This document shows, in pieces, positions 17,844 through 26,039 of a stretch of DNA of 40,401 bases. The position numbers and the translations under genes were made by a program. How positions within the stretch are numbered: position 1 is the first letter of the stretch; each line of letters starts with the position of its first letter. Below the pieces are notes generated by a model. The model was not told the origin of the DNA and did not search any database. It saw only the letters and a list, made by a program, of their open reading frames with translations. The stretch covers positions 1 to 40,401 of the forward strand of contig DAHUZZ010000018.1 in the NCBI GenBank assembly GCA_027314915.1, read 5' to 3'. Source of the stretch: Thermoplasmata archaeon. GTDB lineage: Archaea; Thermoplasmatota; Thermoplasmata; Lutacidiplasmatales; UBA184.

Positions 17844-18354
17844 AGCCGGAGGCCTTGAAGAGCGCGAGCGCCTCCTGGAACCGTACCAGGACGTCGACGA
17901 AGAGGGAGCGGGCGTTCGCGTGCTGCGCCCAGCCGTGGGCCGCCGCGAGCAGCGCCGTCGCGATGCCGTGGCGGCGCTCCTCGGCATCGACGCAGAGATT
18001 GATGAGCTGGCAGGCGCCCGCGCCCATCCGGCAGCCCACGATGCCGATGAGCCGGTTGCCGCGCTTCGCGGCGAAGTAGGTGACCCCCTCCATGCCGCTC
18101 GTGAACTCGAGCGGCGTGGGCTGCCACTCGCGCTGGACCTCCGGAGGGAACCCCGCGTGGTAGGGCTCCCAGACCTTCCGGAAGAGCGCGACGACGTCGG
18201 GCACGTCCTCGTGGGTGAGCCGGCCGATGAGGAGCGGCGGGGCCTCCTTGACCTCGGGGGGCTTCGCGGCGCCCTCGGTCGCGGGTCGTTCGGCGCGGCG
18301 CTCGACCTTCTCGACCTGGTTCTCCGTGCCCACGACCGTCGTGCCCCCGCCCAA
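17773..18354 (-). CDS. GNAT-family N-acetyltransferase
   Basis: A 193-residue protein with a charged N-terminal extension of about 40 residues and a GNAT fold. The acetyl-CoA-binding motif A is LINLCVDAEERRHGIATALL, with R-R-H-G-I-A as the pyrophosphate loop. Motif B follows (LFVDVLVRFQEALALFKASG) with the terminal aromatic strand (IYEKIL). The acceptor is unknown; GNAT enzymes acetylate protein N-termini, lysines, polyamines or drugs. The start is uncertain: TTG at 18354 opens the frame, and GTG at 18333 is an in-frame alternative seven codons in. It lies upstream of nothing obvious and is convergent with the surface protein. Confidence 0.85.
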   Translation of the reverse strand: MGGGTTVVGTENQVEKVERRAERPATEGAAKPPEVKEAPPLLIGRLTHEDVPDVVALFRKVWEPYHAGFPPEVQREWQPTPLEFTSGMEGVTYFAAKRGNRLIGIVGCRMGAGACQLINLCVDAEERRHGIATALLAAAHGWAQHANARSLFVDVLVRFQEALALFKASGFKEAGTLRKHFWGEDVRIYEKIL

Positions 18355-18420
18355 CGGCGAGCACGACCGGGTCCGCCGACTTGAGCCTTGCTGCTTAGGA
18401 CCCGGCGGCCCGGGCGCGCC

Positions 18421-19719
18421 CTACGGGGTGTGGCGCGACGGGGTGCGCGGGAACGGGGTCGTGTCGCGGATGTGCTCGCGCCGGGTCACGAACCTCAGGA
18501 GCCGCTCGATGCCGATGCCGAAGCCGGCGTGGGGCACGTTGCCGTGCCGCCGCAGGTCGAGGTACCAGTCGTACTCGGCGGGGTCCACGCCCCGGGCGCG
18601 CAGCTGCTCGGTGAGCCGCTCGATGCTGGTCTCGCGGCAGCTCGCGCCGACGATCTCGCCGTACCCCTCGGGTCCCAGGAGGTCGGTGGCCTCGACGGTC
18701 CTCGGGTCGTCGGGGCTCTGCAGCATGTAGAACGCCTTGGTCTCGCGGGGGTACCGGGTGATGAAGAGCGGGGATCTCGATTCCAGGGTGAGCGCGCGCT
18801 CCTCGGCGGTGCCCAGGTCGCGGCCCCAGGCGAAGTCGAACCCCTGCGACCTCAGCCGGTCGACGGCCGACTCGTAGCTGATCTTCGGGAACGGGGCGAC
18901 GATCGAGAGCAGCTCCGAGGGCGGTCGCCCCAGGAGCTCGAGCTCCCGGCCGGAGCGCTCGGCGATCTCGTGGAGCACGCTCACGAGCATCCGCTCGATG
19001 AAGTCGGTCAGGCCGTCCAGGTCGCACCAGGCGAGCTCGACCTCGAGGTGCATGAACTCGGTCAGGTGCCGCGGCGTGCGCGACTTCTCCGCCCGGAAGG
19101 AGGGCGTGAGGGCGTAGACCCGCTCGTTGGGGGCGAGGAGCGCTTCCAGGTAGAGCTGCGCCGTCTGGGAGAGGTAGCCCGGCCGGCCGAAATAGTCGAA
19201 GCGGAACGCCTCGGCCCCGCCCTCGGCCGCGTTGCCGGTCAGGATGGGCGGGGTCACCTCGAGCACCTCCTCCGCGTCGAAGAAGCGGCGGAACGCCCGG
19301 AGCAGGGAGGCCTTGAGCCGCCACATCGCGACGTGCTCCTGCGAGCGGACCGCGAGGTGGCGCTGGTCGAGGAGGAACTCCTCGGTCTGGTCCTGGAAGA
19401 TGGGGAAGGGGGCGCCCGCGTCGATCACCGTGATCTCCTCGGCCCGGAGCTCCCGGCCGCCGGGCGCGCGCCGATCCTCCGCGACCGTCCCTCGGACGCG
19501 CACCGCGCCCTCGATCTGGACGTGCTCGGCGGCGGCGAACGCGGGCTCGCCGAGGGCGTCGCGGCGGGCCGTGATCTGGAGCGTCCCGGTCCGGTCCCGG
19601 AGCTGGAGGAAGAGGATCCCCCCCGAGGAGCGCGACCGCAGGACCCAGCCGCGGACGGAGAGCTCCTGGCCCAGCCCCGCCGGCTCGAAGGCCCGCGCGA
19701 CCGGGACGATCTCCGTCAC
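18421..19719 (-). CDS. asnS: Asparaginyl-tRNA synthetase
   Basis: A 432-residue class IIb synthetase that charges tRNA-Asn. The N-terminal OB-fold anticodon-binding domain covers about 17-105 (VRGWVLRSRSSGGILFLQLR). The catalytic core has motif 2 FRAEKSRTPRHLTEFMHLEV and motif 3 GFGIGIERLLRF. The final segment IRDTTPFPRTPSR is of the AsnRS type (P-F-P-R-T) rather than the AspRS type (L-F-P-R-D). The OB domain distinguishes it from the truncated archaeal asparagine synthetase-like paralogue. It starts with GTG at 19719, overlapping the tfs stop by four bases, so the two are translationally coupled. An AspRS with relaxed specificity is the alternative. Confidence 0.9.
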   Translation of the reverse strand: MTEIVPVARAFEPAGLGQELSVRGWVLRSRSSGGILFLQLRDRTGTLQITARRDALGEPAFAAAEHVQIEGAVRVRGTVAEDRRAPGGRELRAEEITVIDAGAPFPIFQDQTEEFLLDQRHLAVRSQEHVAMWRLKASLLRAFRRFFDAEEVLEVTPPILTGNAAEGGAEAFRFDYFGRPGYLSQTAQLYLEALLAPNERVYALTPSFRAEKSRTPRHLTEFMHLEVELAWCDLDGLTDFIERMLVSVLHEIAERSGRELELLGRPPSELLSIVAPFPKISYESAVDRLRSQGFDFAWGRDLGTAEERALTLESRSPLFITRYPRETKAFYMLQSPDDPRTVEATDLLGPEGYGEIVGASCRETSIERLTEQLRARGVDPAEYDWYLDLRRHGNVPHAGFGIGIERLLRFVTRREHIRDTTPFPRTPSRHTP

Positions 19720-20027
19720 TGGTACTCACGCCACTTGTGGCCGCACTTCGTGCACTCGAAGATCCGGGTCTCGGGCTCGTCGGCCCCGCGGGTCTGGCGG
19801 AGCACCCAGTAGGCCTTCGGGTTCCCGCACTTGGGGCACTCCTCGTCGGCGGTCGGGAGCGTCGCGGCGACCTTCTCCTCGACGACGGCCATCTTCTGGC
19901 CGGTGGCCGCGGAACGTCCGACCTCCTTGCCCTCGCCCATCTTCACCTTCGTCCCGCAGGAGGCGCAGACCCACGAACCGGCGCCCTTGTCCGGGCGCAT
20001 CAGACGCTTGCACTTGGGGCAGAACAT
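19716..20027 (-). CDS. tfs: Transcription factor S (TFIIS/Rpb9-like cleavage factor)
   Basis: TFS stimulates RNA cleavage by stalled archaeal RNA polymerase. The protein is two zinc ribbons: an N-terminal one opening MFCPKCKRLMRP with CASCG, and a C-terminal one CPKCGNPKAYWVLRQTRGAD...CTKCGHKWREY. The Q-T-R-x-A-D-E-P hairpin holds the acidic D-E pair that enters the polymerase active site, so it should be active. I start at ATG 20027 (103 residues) rather than 20066, because a GGTAAATA box lies 24-31 bases upstream and the 13 extra residues do not belong to the family. It is coupled to asnS downstream. Confidence 0.96.
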   Translation of the reverse strand: MFCPKCKRLMRPDKGAGSWVCASCGTKVKMGEGKEVGRSAATGQKMAVVEEKVAATLPTADEECPKCGNPKAYWVLRQTRGADEPETRIFECTKCGHKWREYQ

Positions 20028-20050
20028 CCTGTACTTCAGCCGTCGGAGAG

Positions 20051-20058
20051 TATTTACC
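20051..20058 (-). promoter_or_regulatory. TATA-like box for tfs-asnS
   Basis: GGTAAATA on the minus strand, 24-31 bases upstream of ATG 20027. It decides the tfs start. Confidence 0.65.
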
Positions 20059-20091
20059 GTCGCCACCGCGGGCCGGGGGCGGCGACCGGCG

Positions 20092-21504
20092 CTAGAGCAC
20101 CTGGGCCGCGGTGCCCGCGCTCGAGGGGGGCGCGTTCGGGGCGGCCACGCTCAGCGGCAGCGGCGAGGGTTTCGCGCCCGGCGCGAGGAGGCCGCGGAGA
20201 TGCTCGGTGCGCCGCGTGAGGTCCTCCTTCGTGGCGATGTCGTGCCGGACGTAGAAGCGGCCCCGGACGGACCGGAGCGCGACCTCGACCCGCGCGCCGG
20301 CCTCCCAGATGGCGCTCGCCTCGCCCACGAGGGCGAGCCCGCGGCTCGAGGAGAGCCGCACCTGCCCCGGCCCGATCGACTCCACCGCCCCGAAGTACAG
20401 CCGGACGCCCGCGTCCTCGATCGACGGGGCGTCGAACTCGACGACCGCCCCGAGCTCCGGCGCGCCCCCGTAGCCGTTCGGGACGACGTACTTCACGACG
20501 CTGGCCCGCAGCCGGAACCGGACCAGGTCGCGATCGACCGATCCGGTCGCGACCCCGTACATCAGCTGCTCGAACTGCCCGGGCTCGTAGAGCGAGAGCA
20601 CGTTGAGCGACTCGGGATCGCCGAACCGGGCGTTGAACTCGAGGAGCTTCGGGCCCCCGGCGGTGAGCATGAAGCCGCCGTAGAGGACGCCGCGGTAGGA
20701 GAGCCCCTCGGCGCGCAGGGCGGCCACCGTCCTCACCAGCACCTCCAGGGCGGCCTCGCGGTGCTCGGCGGAAAGGAAGGGGAGGAGGTGGTCCCGCTGG
20801 CTGTAGGCGCCCATCCCCCCGGTGTTGGCGCCCCCGTCGCCCTCCAGCGCCCGCTTGTAGTCCTGGACCGCGGGCAGGGGGTAGATCCCGGAGTCGGTGA
20901 CGAGGGCCATGAGGCTGAACTCCTCGCCCTCGAGCCGTTCCTCGACGAGCAGCCCCTGGGCCCCGGCGGGCGAGGCGAGGAGCCGGCGGGCCGCGAGGAG
21001 CCCCTCCTCGGCCTCCGCGAAGTCCCGGCCCTGGACGAGGACCCCCTTGCCGGCGGTCAGGCCGACCGGCTTCAGCACGAACGGAGCGCCGATCTCTGCG
21101 ATCGCCGCGGCGAGCCCCGGCCCGGAGTCCACCGCGACCACCCGGGGCTGGCCGGGGACGTGGTACCGCGCGAGCAGCTCCCGGCAGAACCGCTTCGAGC
21201 TCTCGATCCGGGCGGCGGACCGGGAGGGGCCGACCACGGGGATCTCCTCGGCCCTCAGCGCATCCGCGACGCCGGCGGCGAGCGGAGCCTCGGGACCGAT
21301 GACCGCGAGCTTGATCCGCCGGGCCCGGGCGGCCGCCGCGACGGCCGTCGGGTCCTCCGGCCGGCCCCCGATCCAGCGCTTCGACACCCGGGCGAGCCCC
21401 GGATTGGGCTGCGCGGAGATCGCGTAGACCTCGGATCCGGCGCGGCTCAGCGCCTCGGCGAGCGCATGCTCCCGGGCTCCGCCGCCGACCACGAGGACCC
21501 GCAC
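20092..21504 (-). CDS. purD: Phosphoribosylamine-glycine ligase (GAR synthetase)
   Basis: An ATP-grasp enzyme of purine synthesis that joins phosphoribosylamine and glycine. From GTG 21504 the protein (470 residues) begins MRVLVVGGGAREHALAEAL, the family N-terminus. Typical segments follow: VIGPEAPLAAGVADAL, FVLKPVGLTAGKGVLV (ATP-binding), QDYKRALEGDGGANTGGMGA, and EFNARFGDPESLNVLSL with the metal-binding Glu/Asn. The upstream 14 codons, opening at 21546, overlap the TATA-like box and are not part of the family, so I exclude them. A Pro/Ala-rich tail of about 20 residues ends the protein. It is divergent from rpoL. Other pur genes are not in the window. Confidence 0.95.
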   Translation of the reverse strand: MRVLVVGGGAREHALAEALSRAGSEVYAISAQPNPGLARVSKRWIGGRPEDPTAVAAAARARRIKLAVIGPEAPLAAGVADALRAEEIPVVGPSRSAARIESSKRFCRELLARYHVPGQPRVVAVDSGPGLAAAIAEIGAPFVLKPVGLTAGKGVLVQGRDFAEAEEGLLAARRLLASPAGAQGLLVEERLEGEEFSLMALVTDSGIYPLPAVQDYKRALEGDGGANTGGMGAYSQRDHLLPFLSAEHREAALEVLVRTVAALRAEGLSYRGVLYGGFMLTAGGPKLLEFNARFGDPESLNVLSLYEPGQFEQLMYGVATGSVDRDLVRFRLRASVVKYVVPNGYGGAPELGAVVEFDAPSIEDAGVRLYFGAVESIGPGQVRLSSSRGLALVGEASAIWEAGARVEVALRSVRGRFYVRHDIATKEDLTRRTEHLRGLLAPGAKPSPLPLSVAAPNAPPSSAGTAAQVL

Positions 21505-21534
21505 GAGCGCTCCGCGGCCGACCGAGGGGACCCC

Positions 21535-21542
21535 GAATATAG
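21535..21542 (-). promoter_or_regulatory. TATA-like box for purD
   Basis: CTATATTC on the minus strand, about 31-38 bases upstream of GTG 21504. It overlaps codons of the longer reading frame and argues against that start. Confidence 0.5.
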
Positions 21543-21631
21543 CCATGGCGGGACGGAGCGGCCGGGCCGCCCGTCGCCGGGCCGGCGCCCCCGCCGGCGG
21601 CCGGACGGGACCCTCCCCGTTGCCGCCACCG

Positions 21632-21638
21632 TTAAGAA
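21632..21638 (+). promoter_or_regulatory. TATA-like box for rpoL-kptA
   Basis: TTAAGAA, 29-35 bases before the rpoL ATG at 21667, in otherwise GC-rich DNA. Confidence 0.5.
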
Positions 21639-21666
21639 CCGAACCGAGGTGGGCAGCCCGCTACCC

Positions 21667-21954
21667 ATGGACATCCACGTGGTGGAGAAGGAATCCGACT
21701 CCCTCCGGATCGAGGTGCCGAAGGGCGAGGAGACGCTCCTGATCCCGCTCGTCGAGCTCCTCCAGCAGGAGGAGAAGGTCGTCGAGGCGCGGTACTTCCT
21801 CGGCCATGCCTTCCTCGACCGCCCCGCCCTCTACCTCAAGACCAAGGGCGAGAAGCCGCAGCAGGTCCTCAAGCGGGTCCTCAAGGACCTGGCCGACCTC
21901 TACGGCGACATCCTCCAGGGCTTCGACAAGAAGGCCGAGAAGATCAAGGCGTGA
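21667..21954 (+). CDS. rpoL: RNA polymerase subunit Rpo11 (RpoL)
   Basis: A 95-residue subunit that pairs with Rpo3 (RpoD) in the assembly platform of archaeal RNA polymerase, like eukaryal Rpb11. The family pattern is clear: EKESDSLRIEVPKGEETLLI, LVELLQQEEKVVEARYFLGH (the G-H before the pairing helix), FLDRPALYLKTKGEKPQQVL and a final amphipathic helix. The usual H-T-L-x-N of the first helix is replaced by E-T-L-L-I. ATG 21667 gives the normal length. Its stop overlaps the kptA start by four bases (GTGA). Confidence 0.93.
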   Translation: MDIHVVEKESDSLRIEVPKGEETLLIPLVELLQQEEKVVEARYFLGHAFLDRPALYLKTKGEKPQQVLKRVLKDLADLYGDILQGFDKKAEKIKA

Positions 21955-22625
21955 GAGCGGGGGAAACCCGGATGCTCAAGGAGTGCCTCCAGCACGGCTA
22001 CTTCCGCCAGGAGACCTGCCCGGTCTGCGCCCAGCCCGGCCGGTTCCTGATGAACGACCGGGAGCTCGATCACCTGGGCCGCGTCATGACCGGGGTCCTG
22101 CGGCACTTCCCGGAGAAGTACGGGCTCACCATCGACGAGCACGGCTGGATCTCCCTCCCGGCCCTCGTGAAGGCCATCTCGAGCCAGCACCGGGGCTACC
22201 ACTGGCTCCGCGCGCACCACCTGGTGGCCATCGCGCAGAGCGACCCCAAGGGCCGCTACGAGGTGCGCGACGACCGGATCCGCGCGACCTACGGCCACAC
22301 GGTCGAGGTCGCGCTCGACCTCCCGACCGAGAACATCCCCGACGAGCTCTACTTCCCGGTCACCGCCGACGAGGCGTCGATCGTCCTCGAGGTCGGGCTC
22401 AAGCCCACGGACCGTCGGAAGGTCCACCTCTCGCGGACCGCGGAGGACGCGCGGGCGGCCGGGGCCGTCCGGACCCCGGAGCCGGTCATCCTCACCATCG
22501 ACACGAAGGGCGCCCGGTCCGAGGGGATCGTGATCATGCAGGCCGGGAAGACCGTCTTCCTGGCCGACCACGTCCCGCCGGCCTACCTGCGCCGCCACGC
22601 CGGGTCCGCGACCCCCGCGGCGTAG
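21951..22625 (+). CDS. kptA: RNA 2'-phosphotransferase KptA/Tpt1
   Basis: KptA moves an internal 2'-phosphate from RNA to NAD+, the step that finishes tRNA splicing in eukaryotes. The 224-residue protein has an N-terminal segment with a C-x-x-C (ETCPVCAQPG) common in archaeal members, a winged-helix part (HGWISLPALVKAISSQHRGY), and the ADP-ribosyltransferase-like part with RATYGHT, the histidine segment KVHLSRTAEDARAAG, and VILTIDTKGARSEGIVIMQA ending ADHVPPAYL. GTG 21951 overlaps the rpoL stop; ATG 21972 is an alternative start eight codons in. Coupling to rpoL suggests co-expression with transcription. Confidence 0.93.
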   Translation: MRAGETRMLKECLQHGYFRQETCPVCAQPGRFLMNDRELDHLGRVMTGVLRHFPEKYGLTIDEHGWISLPALVKAISSQHRGYHWLRAHHLVAIAQSDPKGRYEVRDDRIRATYGHTVEVALDLPTENIPDELYFPVTADEASIVLEVGLKPTDRRKVHLSRTAEDARAAGAVRTPEPVILTIDTKGARSEGIVIMQAGKTVFLADHVPPAYLRRHAGSATPAA

Positions 22626-22649
22626 CGCCGGGCCGCCGGAGGAGCCGGC

Positions 22650-23249
22650 TCACTCCATCACGACGTTCGACATGTACTGCGTCGAGACGTACACCGTGAC
22701 GTCCAGGTGGCTCGACGCGGGGTACTGGTTCAGCCAGACGAAGTAGTAGGTGTCCGTCACGATGGCCGAGAAGTCGACCAGCGCGGAGGTCGAGGTGACG
22801 GGGATCGCCGCCGGCGTCGCGGGCGCCCCGTCGTGGAAGAGGAGGAACTCGGTGCTGTTGAACACCTCCTCCGTCAGCACCGCCCCGGGCGGGTTCAGGA
22901 CCGTGAAGTTGCCGACGATGTAGTCGCCCCCGGTCACCGCCCCGGAGAAGTAGGTGTAGTTCCCCGGCCCGACGTGGAGCCCCCAGATGTGGGTGAGCGG
23001 GTCCGCCGCCACCGGCGGGCCGGTGTAGAGCGCGTAGGCCATCGTGGCGATGAGCCCGAGCGAGACCCCGACGACGAGGAGCATCCGGAGCCCCTTGTGG
23101 AGCTTGAGCCGGCGCAGCTTCCAGCGGACGCCCCGGGCCGGCAGCTGGGCGAAGGACTTGCCGCACGAGGGGCAGCTCACCACCCCGGGGGGCGTCGCGT
23201 CGCCGCAGGTGGGGCAGGTGCCCCATCCGCCGGGCGGGGGGTCCGGCAT
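22650..23249 (-). CDS. Zinc-ribbon, single-pass membrane protein with external domain
   Basis: A 199-residue protein. The N-terminus carries a zinc ribbon (C12xxC15 and C26xxC29 in CPTCGDATPPGVVSCPSC), then a basic stretch (RWKLRRLKLHKGLR). One transmembrane helix follows (MLLVVGVSLGLIATMAYALY, about 56-75), then an external domain of about 120 residues rich in aromatic and Thr residues with sequons (NYT, NFT, NST). The positive residues before the helix place the zinc ribbon inside the cell. This build is common among uncharacterised archaeal proteins, and I cannot name a function. It ends 50 bases after the ALDH gene on the same strand. Confidence 0.72.
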   Translation of the reverse strand: MPDPPPGGWGTCPTCGDATPPGVVSCPSCGKSFAQLPARGVRWKLRRLKLHKGLRMLLVVGVSLGLIATMAYALYTGPPVAADPLTHIWGLHVGPGNYTYFSGAVTGGDYIVGNFTVLNPPGAVLTEEVFNSTEFLLFHDGAPATPAAIPVTSTSALVDFSAIVTDTYYFVWLNQYPASSHLDVTVYVSTQYMSNVVME

Positions 23250-23298
23250 CGCCCGACCGTGCCGGGGGAGGTCATCCCCCCTTCGTACGAACGCCGGT

Positions 23299-24777
23299 TC
23301 AGCCCTTCGTCCGGGGCAGCCCGATGTTGACCACGACGTTCTTCCGCCGGGTGTAGAACTCGACCGAGGCGCGCCCCTGCTCGGAGCCGATCCCGCTCTC
23401 CTTCACGCCGGCGAACGGCGACTGCGGGAAGGAGGCCGGGGGGTCGTTGATCATGACCATCCCGCACTCGAGCCGGCGGGCCACCTGGTGGGCGACGGCG
23501 AGGTCGCGGGTCCAGACCGAGCCGAGGAGGCCGAACTCGGTCGCGTTCGCGAGCCGGAGCGCGTCGTCGAGCCCGTCGAAGGGGAGCACCGAGAGCACCG
23601 GCCCGAAGATCTCCTCCCGGACCACCCGGGAGTCGGGGGCCACGCCGTCGAGCACCGTGGGCGGCAGGAAGTTGCCCCGGGCGAGCGGGCCCTCCGGATA
23701 GGGGGCGCCGCCGGTCACGACGCGGGCGCCCTCGCTCCGGGCCCCCTCGACGTAGCCGAGCACCCGTTCCTTCTGCTCCCGCGAGACGAGCGGGCCCATC
23801 TCCACGCCGGGCTCCGTGCCGGCCCCGACCTTGAGCTTCGCCGCGATCCGGGCGACCTGCTCGACGAACGCCAGGTGGAGGGAGCGGTGGACGAGGAGCC
23901 GGGAGCCGGCCCAGCACATCTGGCCGGCGTTGCCGAAGATCCCCCAGATGACGCTCTTCGCCGCGCGCTCCAGGTCGGCGTCGGGGAAGACGATCACCGG
24001 GCCCTTGCCCCCGAGCTCGAGGGTGAGCGGGACGCGCCGGGCGGCGGCGAGCTCGGAGATCCGGTGCCCGACCTCGACGCTGCCCGTGAAGGAGACGCTG
24101 CGGCACCGGGGGTCGCCGAGGAGCGCCTCGCCGACCTCGGGGCCGGCCCCCACGACGACGTTGAAGATCCCGTCGGGGATCCCGGCGACCTGGGCGAGCG
24201 CGGCCATCCGGAGCGCGCTCAGGGGGGTGAGGGTCGCCGGCTTGAGGACGACCGCGTTGCCCGCGGCGAGCGCCGGCGCGACCGACCGCATGGCGAGGAC
24301 GAGGGGGAAGTTCCAGGGCGCGATGTGGACGGTGACGCCGAGCGGCTCGCGCAGCGTGTAGTCGAGCCGCGGGCCGGGCACGGGGATGGTCTCGCCCTCG
24401 AGCTTGTCGGCGAGCCCCGCCGTGTACTCGAGGGTCCGGACCACGAAGAGGATGTCCCCCTTCGCCTCCCGGAGCGTCTTGCCCTGGTTGAGCGACTCGA
24501 GCTCGGCGAACGCGTCCGCCTGCTCCTCGAGCTTCTGGGCGAGCCGGAAGAGCGCCTTGGTCCGGCGGGCGCCGTCCTCCCCGGCCCACCCGGACCGGTC
24601 GAAGGCCTCCTGGGCGGTCTCCATGGCCCGCCGGGCGTCCTCGCGCGAGGCGACGGCCACCGAGGCGAGCGGTTCGTTGCTCGCCGGATTGAGGAGCGTC
24701 CGGCGCGCGCCCGTCGAGCCGCCCGTCTCCTTCCCGCCGATGTAGAGCTCGTAGTTCGCCGCGCTCCCCGCCGACAT
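23299..24777 (-). CDS. NAD(P)-dependent aldehyde dehydrogenase
   Basis: A 492-residue ALDH-superfamily enzyme that oxidises an aldehyde to its acid. The NAD-binding motifs are present (APWNFPLVLAMRSVAPALAA, VVLKPATLTP, FTGSVEVG). The general-base glutamate is in LTLELGGKGP, and the catalytic cysteine is in GNAGQMCWAGSRLLV. The C-terminal oligomerisation part is complete (SPFAGVKESGIGSEQGRASV). The sequence is closest in style to betaine- or succinate-semialdehyde-type dehydrogenases, but the substrate cannot be read from it. A GGTTATCC box at 24809-24816 lies a little further upstream than usual. The neighbouring glycosyltransferase gene ends 58 bases before it on the same strand. Confidence 0.94.
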   Translation of the reverse strand: MSAGSAANYELYIGGKETGGSTGARRTLLNPASNEPLASVAVASREDARRAMETAQEAFDRSGWAGEDGARRTKALFRLAQKLEEQADAFAELESLNQGKTLREAKGDILFVVRTLEYTAGLADKLEGETIPVPGPRLDYTLREPLGVTVHIAPWNFPLVLAMRSVAPALAAGNAVVLKPATLTPLSALRMAALAQVAGIPDGIFNVVVGAGPEVGEALLGDPRCRSVSFTGSVEVGHRISELAAARRVPLTLELGGKGPVIVFPDADLERAAKSVIWGIFGNAGQMCWAGSRLLVHRSLHLAFVEQVARIAAKLKVGAGTEPGVEMGPLVSREQKERVLGYVEGARSEGARVVTGGAPYPEGPLARGNFLPPTVLDGVAPDSRVVREEIFGPVLSVLPFDGLDDALRLANATEFGLLGSVWTRDLAVAHQVARRLECGMVMINDPPASFPQSPFAGVKESGIGSEQGRASVEFYTRRKNVVVNIGLPRTKG

Positions 24778-24835
24778 GTACGTCCGGCGCGGTCGACGAC
24801 CGGCCGCGGGATAACCGTTCCGTCGAACGGGCCCC

Positions 24836-25981
24836 TCAGCGCGTCACGGCGTAGGAACGGCCCTTCCACTCGATGGGCGCGTCCGACTCGCCGCGCCGGA
24901 TGGACGCGGCGACGAGCAGGACATAGTACCCGACGGCCACCGGGAAGAGGAGGCCGTAGCCCGCCGGGACCTTCACGGCGCGGGTGAACCCGACGTGCTT
25001 GCCGAAGAGGGCGATCCAGAGGAGGGCCCCCATCGCGACGAGGGGGAGGGACCCCACCGCGAGCCCGAAGGGGAGGAGGCCGAGCGGGAGCCAGAAGAAC
25101 CCCACGAGCCCGGCGAGGAAGCCGACCTGGCGGGCGAGGCGGTACTCGGTGCCGTGGATGTTCTTGAGCAGTCCCTCGAACATCTCCGCCCGGTCCCGGT
25201 ACATCCGGGTGCTCAGGAGCTCGGGGGCCCATCCGATCCGGAGCTTGAGGCCGGCCGCCCGGTAGAGCTGGGCGAGCCGGACGTCCTCGAGGACGAACTC
25301 GCGGACCGCCGCGTGGCCCCCCACCCGCGCGTAGGCGCTCCGCGTCGTGAGGAGGAACTGTCCCGTCGCGGCCGCGGCGCGCGAGGTGTCCCGGTTGATC
25401 CTCGGCGCCCGGAAGTAGGTGAGCACCATCTGGATGTGGAACGGCAGCACGACCCGTTCCCAGACGCCGCGGGTCTCGGTCCGGGGGATCAGGGTGACGA
25501 GGTCGGCGCGCTCCCGGAGGAGATGGAGCACCGCGGACCGAACGGACCCGGGGCGGTGGACCACGTCCGCGTCCGTGAACAAGAGCAGCTCCCCGCTCGC
25601 GGCCTCCGCGCCGAGCGAGCAGCCCCAGTTCTTCCCGACCCATCCCGGCGGCAGCGGGGGCTCCTCCACGAGCTTCACGCGCGGCCCCCGGGCCCGCGCG
25701 ACCTCGCGGGTCCGGTCCGTGGAGCGGCCATCCACGACGATGATCTCGAGCCCCGGATACTCCTGCGCGAGCAGGCTGTCGAGCGCCGGCCCGAGGTCCT
25801 CCTCCTCGTTCCGGGCCGCCACGATCACCGAGACCGTGGGGAGCGGCCCCGTCGCGGCCGGGCCGTCGGCCCCCCCGACCTTCGGGACCCGCAGCGCCAG
25901 GTAGATCGCGGCGCCCTGGAAGAGGAGCGCGATCAGGCCGAGGGCGAGCAGGAGCACCACCTCGGGCAGGGAGGGCATCAT
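24836..25981 (-). CDS. Membrane-bound family 2 glycosyltransferase
   Basis: A 381-residue enzyme with an N-terminal membrane helix (VVLLLALGLIALLFQGAAIY) and a GT-A domain: VSVIVAARNEEEDLGPALDS at the start, LEIIVVDGRSTDRT, GELLLFTDADVVHRP with the metal-binding D-A-D, and EFVLEDVRLAQLY with the catalytic E-D. Two or three membrane helices close the protein. The layout resembles glycosyltransferases that act on carotenoid-like or other lipid acceptors at the cytoplasmic face. I prefer ATG 25981 over GTG 26002, because the CAGTTTAAGT box lies only a few bases upstream of the latter but 22-28 upstream of the former. It is divergent from hef. Confidence 0.88.
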   Translation of the reverse strand: MMPSLPEVVLLLALGLIALLFQGAAIYLALRVPKVGGADGPAATGPLPTVSVIVAARNEEEDLGPALDSLLAQEYPGLEIIVVDGRSTDRTREVARARGPRVKLVEEPPLPPGWVGKNWGCSLGAEAASGELLLFTDADVVHRPGSVRSAVLHLLRERADLVTLIPRTETRGVWERVVLPFHIQMVLTYFRAPRINRDTSRAAAATGQFLLTTRSAYARVGGHAAVREFVLEDVRLAQLYRAAGLKLRIGWAPELLSTRMYRDRAEMFEGLLKNIHGTEYRLARQVGFLAGLVGFFWLPLGLLPFGLAVGSLPLVAMGALLWIALFGKHVGFTRAVKVPAGYGLLFPVAVGYYVLLVAASIRRGESDAPIEWKGRSYAVTR

Positions 25982-26002
25982 CGCCGCCACGCGGCGCGAC
26001 AC

Positions 26003-26009
26003 TTAAACT
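26003..26009. promoter_or_regulatory. Shared TATA-like element between GT2 and hef
   Basis: TTAAACT (minus AGTTTAA) is the only AT-rich segment between the divergent genes. It lies 22-28 bases from ATG 25981 on the minus strand and 31-37 from GTG 26040 on the plus strand, so it may serve both directions. Confidence 0.45.
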
Positions 26010-26039
26010 GAAGGCGGCCCTCCGTCGGCGGGGCGCAGG

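Noticed and set aside
19831-21666. N-terminal extension of the rpoL frame
   Set aside because: The long upstream frame is antisense shadow of purD and tfs; only the part from ATG 21667 matches the Rpo11 family.
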